DNA of 64,000 nucleotides from G963663315 sp963665165 (lineage in GTDB: Bacteria > Pseudomonadota > Gammaproteobacteria > Arenicellales > Poriferihabitantaceae): positions 1,736,001 through 1,800,000 of the forward strand of contig OY761989.1 in assembly GCA_963665165.1 (NCBI GenBank), read 5' to 3'. Made by a program: the position numbers and the translations under genes. The notes beneath the pieces were generated by a model that saw only the letters and a program-made list of their open reading frames with translations, made no database searches and had not been told where the DNA came from. Below, piece by piece: positions 54,068-60,952 of the stretch (position 1 is its first letter; the number at the start of each line of letters is the position of its first letter).

Positions 54068-54761
54068 TCATCGGTGATTTAAAACCAGTTTGTGGTTCTG
54101 AAACAGGTCCAGCACTCTTTCCGACAGGGAAAGCCGCTCCAGCCACAAAACTTCTCCGGTATCAAGATCAAGCGCCTTCCACTCGATTGAGCCACGTACA
54201 GAGTTTCTTGAGTTCAGACTATAAGCTTTCCTTGGATTTTTTGAATCATATCCGGACCGGTTGCCAAATATGCTTAAAGCCGATGTCTCCCATATCGAGG
54301 CTTGTTCTTTTGTTGAATTCGGGTGTTCTTTTAGCTTCCTGTCCTTGGCAAGCTCGTGCTTGTCAAACGGAACTCTCAACAGTCTGAGGTGGTTTTCCAG
54401 TTCATAAAATGTGTCGTTCTCCTGGAGCAGTTTTCTTTCCTTCAGCAACCTGAATACTTCATAAATCTCGGTAACCCAGATCTTTGAAAAGCATGTTCTG
54501 ATACCAGTGTGCCATGGGAAGTTCGACCCTGGAGCCGCTCTCCCTGGCGCTGTCGATGACCGCTTTCGTCTCGTTCTCCATACACCGCAGAACGAGATCC
54601 AGTGCCCCAATGTTATGAACTTCCGGTCCAAGCATGGAGAGCGGCAGTACCCGGCCACCCAGCTGGATAGAGATATCAATCCAGGATTCATAGAGTTTTT
54701 GATCCTGCCGGAGCGCCTGATAAAATGCCTCCTCGATAAGGTCACTGATGGATGTGGGCAT
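54068..54761 (-). pseudogene. Hypothetical protein interrupted by a one-base frameshift
   Basis: No family recognised. From ATG 54761 the frame gives MPTSISDLIEEAFYQALRQD and so on to AHWYQNMLFKDLG, then stops. The next frame continues coherently with TEIYEVFRLLKERKLLQEND to a C-terminus ending LDLDTGEVLWLERLSLSERVLDLFQNHKL. Removing one base from the CCC at 54475-54477 joins them into about 230 residues. The mixture of acidic and basic helices gives no clue to function. It lies in the tRNA-flanked island among toxin-antitoxin genes. Confidence 0.6.
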
Positions 54762-54969
54762 GGGTCCAAATTTTTATAGAGACACTGAGACGCCTCAGAT
54801 TGGTCTAACTACTCCATGGGCATGAGCAGTCAAGCATCTCTTTTTCTTCATTATTCATGGAAGTCTCCTGTGTGCATAAATGCCGAACGATTACTGTTTA
54901 AGCCGGACTATAGGTGGTGGCCGCGCCGGTGTAAAATCTTGTCGACACTGTAGCTGCAGGAGAATTGCT

Positions 54970-55122
54970 ATGACTGAGGGCGTGGACAACGGGAGCATAG
55001 ATCATTCCATGATTGATAATCTGCTGGTGTATCTCCGGGGGCAGAATGTTCCAAGGCACGGAATGTGGATTTCGCTACTCTTGCCTTTTCAGTGTAGCGA
55101 GGATGAGCTGGTTGGTGCATAA
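54970..55122 (+). CDS. Possible small protein, unknown
   Basis: A 50-codon frame with a good ribosome site (GGAG seven bases before ATG). It reads MTEGVDNGSIDHSMIDNLLV then YLRGQNVPRHGMWISLLLPF and ends soon after. No family recognised; it may be the start of a decayed gene. It is the only candidate gene in the gap 54762-55260, and the rest of that gap shows nothing I can name. Confidence 0.35.
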   Translation: MTEGVDNGSIDHSMIDNLLVYLRGQNVPRHGMWISLLLPFQCSEDELVGA

Positions 55123-55260
55123 CGAGATGCAGGGAGCTCGAATTCATAGAGTTTTCGTATATATTCCAGGACGGGAACAAAATCCGGGTTGGCAGCGTCA
55201 CTGAGCTGGGGCTGGGTCATATTCGGTCTATTCCCGGCAGTACACCTAGTCACTTGTGCC

Positions 55261-55869
55261 ATGGGTCAACAAATCAAATACGATTCAGTTCCTGCTCAAT
55301 TCCCCACACATTGCCATCCTGCATCATTGTGGCAAAGCTTGGGTCGCCTTGTGGCAACATTCGGCTGGCTGGAAGAGACCTTGTGGAATGCAATCTATGC
55401 GTACTCCCTGATCCCCTTGGTAAACGATGCTGAGGCAAGAAAGCAGAAGCTGGCGGAGATTGCAGAAAAATTAGAAAAGGCTCAGTCAGACACGTTGAGG
55501 TCGCTTATTAAGAAATATGAAGAGGCTGTACGGGCATACCCAAAAGCTGAGGAAATCCACGAAGGGTTTGATAGTGAGATCAGGCGACTTCGCAATGCTA
55601 CGCAGTACCGGAATATATTTTGCCATGGGGTCTGGCTAGAGCCACCAGATGATCGCGGCAAGGCAACTATTCTCTATAATGACCGCAGCAGGGGAGAGGT
55701 TACTATGGATGTGGATTGCAGGTTTTTGGACACCCTGCAGCGAGATGTGGCTATGGCTATATGTGATGTGAGAAATACAGTTACATTTCTAGGCTGGAAA
55801 TTTCCTGACTGGAGCGGCCCCGGCAAATCAGTGATTGATGAGCTGGCAAGCCGGGCGCTCGATGACTAG
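55261..55869 (+). CDS. Hypothetical HEPN-like protein
   Basis: A 202-aa soluble protein with long helices. The opening LGRLVATFGWLEETLWNAIYAY and the later RRLRNATQYRNIFCHGVWLEP are characteristic of a HEPN-type fold: R-N-I-F-C-H supplies the R-x4-H motif. A charged coiled segment (EARKQKLAEIAEKLEKAQSDT) lies between. Function unknown; such proteins are frequent in defence islands, but this one may instead be a small housekeeping HEPN protein. Start ATG 55261 is chosen by homology-like appearance only, since no ribosome site is clear and an earlier ATG (55189) is in frame. The following 268 bases to the zeta module hold only its promoter. Confidence 0.6.
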   Translation: MGQQIKYDSVPAQFPTHCHPASLWQSLGRLVATFGWLEETLWNAIYAYSLIPLVNDAEARKQKLAEIAEKLEKAQSDTLRSLIKKYEEAVRAYPKAEEIHEGFDSEIRRLRNATQYRNIFCHGVWLEPPDDRGKATILYNDRSRGEVTMDVDCRFLDTLQRDVAMAICDVRNTVTFLGWKFPDWSGPGKSVIDELASRALDD

Positions 55870-56083
55870 ACAACCTGTAGCGAAACAGGTGATCGAGGTG
55901 TGGAAAAGTGCTGCAAGGGATTGCCGGTTGAGCAGCGCCGATCTCAATTTACTGCCACCCGGCAGCATCGCAAGACCGGGTATCATCTCAAACATAAGTA
56001 GAACATTTAGTCGCTTAGAGTGACTTTTGGCCCCGTACCGCAAGTGACCCCTACAAAGCTGTCTTTTTAAGTTGCTTTGTGTG

Positions 56084-56110
56084 GTTACTAAAAGTAACTT
56101 TTGCTATAAT
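56084..56110 (+). promoter_or_regulatory. Promoter and palindromic operator of the zeta-type toxin-antitoxin pair
   Basis: A perfect -10 box TATAAT is at 56105-56110, 28 bases before the antitoxin ATG. Directly upstream is the palindrome GTTACT-AAA-AGTAAC (56084-56098), which overlaps the expected spacer and -35 region. This is where an autorepressing antitoxin would be expected to bind. The -35 itself is weak. Confidence 0.6.
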
Positions 56111-56137
56111 TGCGTCATATATCCAGGAGAATTCATT

Positions 56138-56488
56138 ATGAACACCGAAATGAAAGTGACCAAAATCGATCCCGATTCTTTGAACAAACTACGTATGCTC
56201 GCAGAACGATTTGATCGATCTGCACCGATGCAATTAAAGGTTTTAATTGATAGCGCCTGGCGCGCGAATCCCGCTGAGCTTACCGACGCCGAGTTTTTCG
56301 ACGGCATGTTCGATGAATTAATCGCAAATGCCGAAGAAGGCATCCCCACGGATGCAGCGCTTGAAAGTGCTGCACACGCCCGTGAGCTTGGCGCCATTAG
56401 CTGGGGCAGCGAAGGCGGCAAGTGCATCGGTACGACAGTCGATGGCACACGCATCGACGTAGACGGCAACGTGTTAGCCGCCAGGTGA
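56138..56488 (+). CDS. Putative antitoxin of a zeta-type toxin pair
   Basis: A 116-aa acidic protein encoded directly before a zeta-like kinase, with a strong ribosome site (AGGAGA, seven bases). The first half (VTKIDPDSLNKLRMLAERFD) is helical; the rest contains LTDAEFFDGMFDELIANAEEGIPTD. I recognise no named domain; it is not the classic epsilon antitoxin. Its stop overlaps the toxin's GTG start, so the two are co-translated, which is why the antitoxin role is inferred. Confidence 0.62.
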   Translation: MNTEMKVTKIDPDSLNKLRMLAERFDRSAPMQLKVLIDSAWRANPAELTDAEFFDGMFDELIANAEEGIPTDAALESAAHARELGAISWGSEGGKCIGTTVDGTRIDVDGNVLAAR

Positions 56489-57174
56489 ACTACGATCAGC
56501 CTGTCCTGGTCCTCATCGGCGGGATAAATGGCGCTGGTAAAACCACCCTCTATTACGAGCAGGTAAAGCCCTTCCTGGATAAGTCGGGCCGAAGTTATCC
56601 TTTCGTCAATGCTGACGAAATGGAGAGGGCGCGATTTCCTGACGAAGTTGGCCAACATAGTCTCGAAATGGGCAAGCTGGCTGCCAGGATTCGAGATCAA
56701 TATTTAGAGTCTGGTCAATCGTTTGTGACAGAGACCGTCTTCTCTCATGAGTCGAAGAATCAACTCATCGAGGATGCACAAAAAGCCGGATTTAAAGTCA
56801 TGCTTAACCACGTCCACGTCGATTCCCCGGACGTGGCCTATAAGCGCGTTCAAACCCGTGTGCAAAAAGGCGGTCACGACGTACCGAAAGATAAGGTGTT
56901 TTCTCGCTATGATCGCACCGTTGCCAACATTCAAAAGGCTTGCTTGACCGCCGACCAAACATACGTTTGGGATAATTCCCGTAGTCAAGGCCATACGGGT
57001 GTCATGCATCGCTTTGTTATGACAATGGCGAAGGGCGAGATCACTAAATTATCGCCTCAAATACCTGCCTGGGCGTTCAGGATGTATCGCATCCAGATAG
57101 ACGAGTTCAATCAAACCAGGGCACGAAAAAGCGCGAAAAGCGCGAAAAGCAACGAGGATTTTCAGAGCGAGTAA
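56485..57174 (+). CDS. Zeta-toxin-family P-loop kinase
   Basis: A 229-aa zeta-like protein. Walker A is GGINGAGKTTLYY near residue 13, followed by the zeta-type segments VNADEMERARF, FVTETVFSHESK and LNHVHVDSPDVAYKRVQTRV and a VKDKVFSRYDR-like lid (VPKDKVFSRYDRTVANI). Zeta toxins phosphorylate UDP-N-acetyl sugars and so block cell-wall synthesis. The GTG start overlaps the stop of the upstream antitoxin gene (GTGA). The C-terminus carries a KSAKSAKS tail from a 9-bp tandem repeat. It is the last gene of the island before tRNA-Phe. Confidence 0.82.
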   Translation: MNYDQPVLVLIGGINGAGKTTLYYEQVKPFLDKSGRSYPFVNADEMERARFPDEVGQHSLEMGKLAARIRDQYLESGQSFVTETVFSHESKNQLIEDAQKAGFKVMLNHVHVDSPDVAYKRVQTRVQKGGHDVPKDKVFSRYDRTVANIQKACLTADQTYVWDNSRSQGHTGVMHRFVMTMAKGEITKLSPQIPAWAFRMYRIQIDEFNQTRARKSAKSAKSNEDFQSE

Positions 57175-57176
57175 AA

Positions 57177-57206
57177 CCGGTGACCGGCCCCTACGATGAC
57201 GGGTGG
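57177..57206 (-). repeat. REP-like dispersed repeat, truncated copy 3
   Basis: On the minus strand this reads CATCGTAGGGGCCGGTCACC with CCACCC further left, matching the left half of the copy at 48634-48665 and its upstream flank. The right half of the palindrome is missing. It lies three bases after the zeta gene's stop, between the island and tRNA-Phe. Confidence 0.6.
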
Positions 57207-57303
57207 AGCGGGGGACGACTTTGTTATTGTGACAGTTGTTATGGGGACATCGGTCGCGGGCCAAAGGCAGGCTCCAAACGATGCTCGAGCGCCGACGAAT
57301 GAT

Positions 57304-57348
57304 TGGTGGCCAGGGACAGAATCGAACTGCCGACACGAGGATTTTCAG
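57304..57348 (-). repeat. tRNA-Phe 3' segment repeated at 51276-51320 (candidate att site, right end)
   Basis: The 3' 45 bases of tRNA-Phe (CCA end to the base of the anticodon arm). The other copy lies 6.03 kb to the left in the same orientation with three mismatches. Together they bound the segment carrying abiE, higA, the HEPN-like gene and the zeta module. Confidence 0.8.
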
Positions 57349-57379
57349 TCCACTGCTCTACCGACTGAGCTACCTGGCC
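57304..57379 (-). tRNA. tRNA-Phe (GAA)
   Basis: On the minus strand, GGCCAGG (acceptor 5') and CCTGGCC (acceptor 3') pair over seven bases, with discriminator A and encoded CCA at 57306-57304. D arm TAGCTCAGTCGGTAGAGCA, anticodon arm with GAA (CTGAAAA loop) and T arm TTCGATT are all present. Its 3' end faces the island and matches the 45-base remnant at 51276-51320. Confidence 0.96.
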
Positions 57380-57440
57380 ATGAATTGGAATAGCGGACGC
57401 GCATTAAAGAACAGGACGCGGTATTAGTCAAGTGATTTGA

Positions 57441-58016
57441 TCAAACCAGCAGTCCCCGGTACCGGTTCCAGTCGAAGCGCGGGCCCGGGTCTGTCTTGCG
57501 GCCAGGGGCGATATCGCTGTGCCCGATGATATGGTCGGGAGTGATTTTCGGGTATGCCGACAACAGGCAGCGGGTCAGCCGCGCAAGGCTGAGGTATTGG
57601 GCGGATTCGAATTCATCCCGGTCGCTGCCCTCCAGTTCAATCCCGATTGAAAAATCATTGACCCGGGGCCGTCCCCGGAACACGGACAGACCCGCGTGCC
57701 ATGCCCGATGATGGGTCGGCACGAACTGGATCAACCGGCCCTTTCTCTCGATATAGAAATGAGCGGAAACCGCCAGTTCCGCTATATGTTCAAAATAAGG
57801 GTGCGCTCCGGGGTCAAGACAGTTGGTGAACAGGTCTTCGACGTATTGATTGTGGTAACAGCCGGGAGGCAGGCTGATCGCGTGAATGACCAGAACGGAG
57901 ACATCGAGGCGGTCGGGGCGTTCATCGAAATTGGGGGAAGGAATGAAACAAGCGTCCTGTACCCGACCGGAATCGGCACAATGCGTGAACGGGGAAACAA
58001 GCGGTGCGGTGGTCAT
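57441..58016 (-). CDS. ampD: 1,6-anhydro-N-acetylmuramyl-L-alanine amidase AmpD
   Basis: Cytoplasmic zinc amidase (191 aa) that cuts peptides from anhydro-muramyl units during wall recycling and so controls AmpC induction where AmpR exists. The N-terminal SPNFDERPDRLDVSVLVIHAISLPPG carries the first zinc His. VSAHFYIERKGRLIQFVP, RAWHAGLSVFRGRPRVNDFSIGIELEG and ITPDHIIGHSDIAPGRKTDPG contain the remaining catalytic and zinc residues (His and Asp in the last motif). Typical AmpD length. It lies 15 bases after the CNNM/CBS gene upstream on the same strand. Confidence 0.95.
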   Translation of the reverse strand: MTTAPLVSPFTHCADSGRVQDACFIPSPNFDERPDRLDVSVLVIHAISLPPGCYHNQYVEDLFTNCLDPGAHPYFEHIAELAVSAHFYIERKGRLIQFVPTHHRAWHAGLSVFRGRPRVNDFSIGIELEGSDRDEFESAQYLSLARLTRCLLSAYPKITPDHIIGHSDIAPGRKTDPGPRFDWNRYRGLLV

Positions 58017-58031
58017 GCGGTTCCCTCCGGG

Positions 58032-59294
58032 TCACTGCAACCGTTCTATTTTCAAACTCACAATCGCCTTTTCCGTGCGTTCTTCCACGACGAACCGGTA
58101 TCCCTGTTCAACCAGGTATTCACCCTGTTCGGGAATATGTCCCAGTTGCGACATGACCAGTCCGCCAATCGTATGCGCCACCCGGGTATTCAGGTTGATT
58201 TCCAGAATTTCATTGACCTCGGATACCGACTGTCTGGAATCGACCAGATATTGATTTTCCTGCAATTTCTGGAAAAAGCGTTTTCGCCGGGGCAGATACT
58301 CTTCAAAATCATAGCCGACATCGATATCTCCGACCACCTCTTCGACAATGTCCTCCATGGTAATGATGCCGATTGCGGAGCCGAATTCATCCACGACCAC
58401 GGCCATGTGGTCGTCACGTTGCCGCAGGATAGGCAGTAATTGGTCGATCGTTTGAAATGGCAGGACATACTGCGCCGGTTTGACGAAATCATCCAGCGAC
58501 TTTCCGGGAGTGGTTGAATCCATCAGGTCCCAGGTGGTCAGGGTGGCGATGCCGATGATGTTGCTGGTATTGCCTTTGTAGACAGGCAGCCGGTTATAGC
58601 CCTTGCGCCGGACGGTGGCTATGGCGCGCAGAATATTGCGCGTATTGCTGATCGCGGTTACTTCGGCAATCGGAATCATCGCCTCCCCCACCGTGGTTTC
58701 TCCGAACCGGATGACCCGTCGAATCCGCCCCCGGTCGAACGCGTCTATGGACGAGGTTCTTTCGGTCATATCGACCACCAGCCGGATCTGCTCACGGGTC
58801 ATGAACAGATTCTGTTCGACCTTGCCGCCGCCCACCAGTCTGGCGATCAACCGGGCAATACGCGAGAAAATGAAGATCACCGGATAAAAGACCAGGGAAA
58901 ATATCTTGATCGGATAGATCGCGACCGGAACGATCTCGTCCGACTTTTGCTGGAAGATGCTTTTTGGAACGATTTCGCCCAGTATCAGGAGAATCGGGGT
59001 CAGAACCAGGAAGGCGTAAAGGTCACCCCGGCCGTCAAATTCGCTGATGAACAACAGGGTTCCCAATGTGGTCAGCGCCACGGTCGCCACGTTGGTGCCG
59101 ACCAGGGTCGTGCCCAGCATCACATCGGGGGTTTTGAACAGCTTGAGCGCCTCCTGCGCGCCCCGGTTACCCTGATTGGCCTTTGCCGTCAGTTTCACCT
59201 TGTCCGAATTGACCAGGGCAATTTCAGAGCCGGAGAAAAATCCCTTCAACAGCAACAGGACGATGATGGCGAGTATCAATGCAACTCCGGTCAT
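58032..59294 (-). CDS. CNNM/CBS-domain membrane protein (HlyC/CorC family), second gene of a tandem pair
   Basis: A 420-aa inner-membrane protein. Three hydrophobic segments of the CNNM domain come first (LILAIIVLLLLKGFFSGSEIALVNSD; LGTLLFISEF; AFLVLTPILLILGEIVPKSIFQQ). Two CBS motifs follow (FGETTVGEAMIPIAEVTAI; VVVDEFGSAIGIITMEDIVEEVVGDI), then a CorC_HlyC domain. The family is linked to magnesium or sodium/magnesium handling. It overlaps the upstream paralogue by four bases and is probably translated with it. Confidence 0.9.
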   Translation of the reverse strand: MTGVALILAIIVLLLLKGFFSGSEIALVNSDKVKLTAKANQGNRGAQEALKLFKTPDVMLGTTLVGTNVATVALTTLGTLLFISEFDGRGDLYAFLVLTPILLILGEIVPKSIFQQKSDEIVPVAIYPIKIFSLVFYPVIFIFSRIARLIARLVGGGKVEQNLFMTREQIRLVVDMTERTSSIDAFDRGRIRRVIRFGETTVGEAMIPIAEVTAISNTRNILRAIATVRRKGYNRLPVYKGNTSNIIGIATLTTWDLMDSTTPGKSLDDFVKPAQYVLPFQTIDQLLPILRQRDDHMAVVVDEFGSAIGIITMEDIVEEVVGDIDVGYDFEEYLPRRKRFFQKLQENQYLVDSRQSVSEVNEILEINLNTRVAHTIGGLVMSQLGHIPEQGEYLVEQGYRFVVEERTEKAIVSLKIERLQ

Positions 59295-60805
59295 GGCGCC
59301 TTCTCCGTCAAACCCGGTTCGTCTGTGGATCGGATACCGGCGGTTTCTTCAATATCTTCCGGTATTTCCTCCGATTCGGCTTCCTTTTCCCCGTTCGAAT
59401 CGCCGCCGGAGTCCTCTTCTGTGCGGACCATGTCCTGCGCATCGGCGAATCCGCCTTCATCCATGCCCTTGGCAACGCGCACCCTGGCAATACGGTGGTC
59501 ATCCATTTCAATAATCTGGATCAGGATGTCTTCACTCTCGACGCGGTCTCCTTCCCGCGGCAACCGGTCCAGCAGGCGGAAGGCATATCCTCCGACCGTG
59601 GTCATTCGGGGATCTTCAATGCCGAAATTCGTCAGGTTATTGAAATCATTGAGCTTCATGTCTCCGGGGACTTCGTAGATGTTATAGTCTTTTTCTGCAT
59701 AAAGCCCCGCGGTCGCTTTCGAGCCTCCACTGACGTCCCCGAAAATGAAGTTCAATACGCCGCGCATGGTGATGAAGCCTTCGACCCCGCCGAATTCGTT
59801 CAGACAGGCCGCCGCCCGAACCCGGTTCGATTGGAAGAAATCGAACATCTCATCGACTTTTTTAGTCAGCGGTACGACTACCGGGGGATGCATGATGTCT
59901 TCAGGCTGGAGCGCTTCAAGGTCTTCATCGTCCAGCACCAGGCGTAAAATGTCTTCGGCATGGACGAAGCCGACCAGGTTGTCCCGGTGGGTCTTGAATA
60001 CCGGCACCCGTGGATGACGGTAGGCAATGAATTTCCCCACCATTTCCGGCACGCTCATTTCGACATTCAGGAACGCCATCCGTGTCCGCGGCGTCATGAC
60101 CTCGACGATTTCGGTTTCATTGGCCTCCAGCAAATTGTAGATCAGGGCGCGCTCGGTGTCGTCCAGCGTACCTTCTTCGGAAACCTGCTCAACCAGGGTC
60201 AGGAATTCATCCACATGCAGAATGTTGTCGGCGGTCCTGATTTCACCGACGAAAAGGGTCGTGATCCGGTCTGCGATGCCCCGGATAGCCCAGCGAACCG
60301 GCGCAATAACCTTGATCCACAAGGCCAGCGGCTGAGCCACGATGCGGGTGCTGTAACGAACCGGATTGCCAACCGCAATGGTTTTCGGCGTCACTTCACC
60401 GAGCAACAGCATCAACGGGACCATGACCAGCAAGTTGATGACCACGACCTGTTCGACCTCATAAAGAGTGGCCAGTATGAATGCCATGTTGGCGGTGGCG
60501 GCGATGTTGACGAGTTCGTTGCCGCTGAGGATGGAAATGATCAGCCGCCGGGGCTGGTCAAGCAACTCATGGATGGTTTGCGATTGAGGGTTCTGTTCGC
60601 GGCGAAGCTGCTGCAGGTCGAGCCGGGAAAGGGAGAATAACGAGATTTCAGAGCTGGAAAAAAACGCCGAGCAAAGCAGCAGGCAAAGCTGCACCCCCAG
60701 CCGGACGATCATATCCGGTTGCGCAAGCATGGCCGTGTCGAATGCGAAGTATTCGCCCACAGACAGCCAATGCTGATTCATGGTGTGCAGAAACTGTTCC
60801 ATCAA
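59291..60805 (-). CDS. CNNM/CBS-domain membrane protein (HlyC/CorC family), first gene of a tandem pair
   Basis: A 504-aa paralogue of the downstream gene. The CNNM part has LCLLLCSAFFSSSEISLFSLSRLDLQQL, VVINLLVMVPLMLLLGEVTPKTIA and a CBS pair (VEVMTPRTRMAFLNVEMSV; AAACLNEFGGVEGFITMRGVLNFIFGD). A C-terminal CorC_HlyC domain (YNIYEVPGDMKLNDFNNLT) is followed by an acidic tail of about 50 residues (GGDSNGEKEAESEEIPEDIEE) not found in the neighbour. It is divergent from ppk1 (147 bases). Confidence 0.9.
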   Translation of the reverse strand: MMEQFLHTMNQHWLSVGEYFAFDTAMLAQPDMIVRLGVQLCLLLCSAFFSSSEISLFSLSRLDLQQLRREQNPQSQTIHELLDQPRRLIISILSGNELVNIAATANMAFILATLYEVEQVVVINLLVMVPLMLLLGEVTPKTIAVGNPVRYSTRIVAQPLALWIKVIAPVRWAIRGIADRITTLFVGEIRTADNILHVDEFLTLVEQVSEEGTLDDTERALIYNLLEANETEIVEVMTPRTRMAFLNVEMSVPEMVGKFIAYRHPRVPVFKTHRDNLVGFVHAEDILRLVLDDEDLEALQPEDIMHPPVVVPLTKKVDEMFDFFQSNRVRAAACLNEFGGVEGFITMRGVLNFIFGDVSGGSKATAGLYAEKDYNIYEVPGDMKLNDFNNLTNFGIEDPRMTTVGGYAFRLLDRLPREGDRVESEDILIQIIEMDDHRIARVRVAKGMDEGGFADAQDMVRTEEDSGGDSNGEKEAESEEIPEDIEETAGIRSTDEPGLTEKAP

Positions 60806-60952
60806 GATTTTCGGTTAATAACAGACTGGGGGGGTGTTCGGACATGTAAAAGCATGCTCCTCAAGATTGAATTGCCGTTAATATGACTGAATATGACTTT
60901 GATTTCAATTAAAATTGTATAATCCGCGTGACACTTTTCCAGGGTACGACCC

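Noticed and set aside
57236..57427. Plus-strand open frame over tRNA-Phe
   Set aside because: It is the antisense of the tRNA and has no coding signals.
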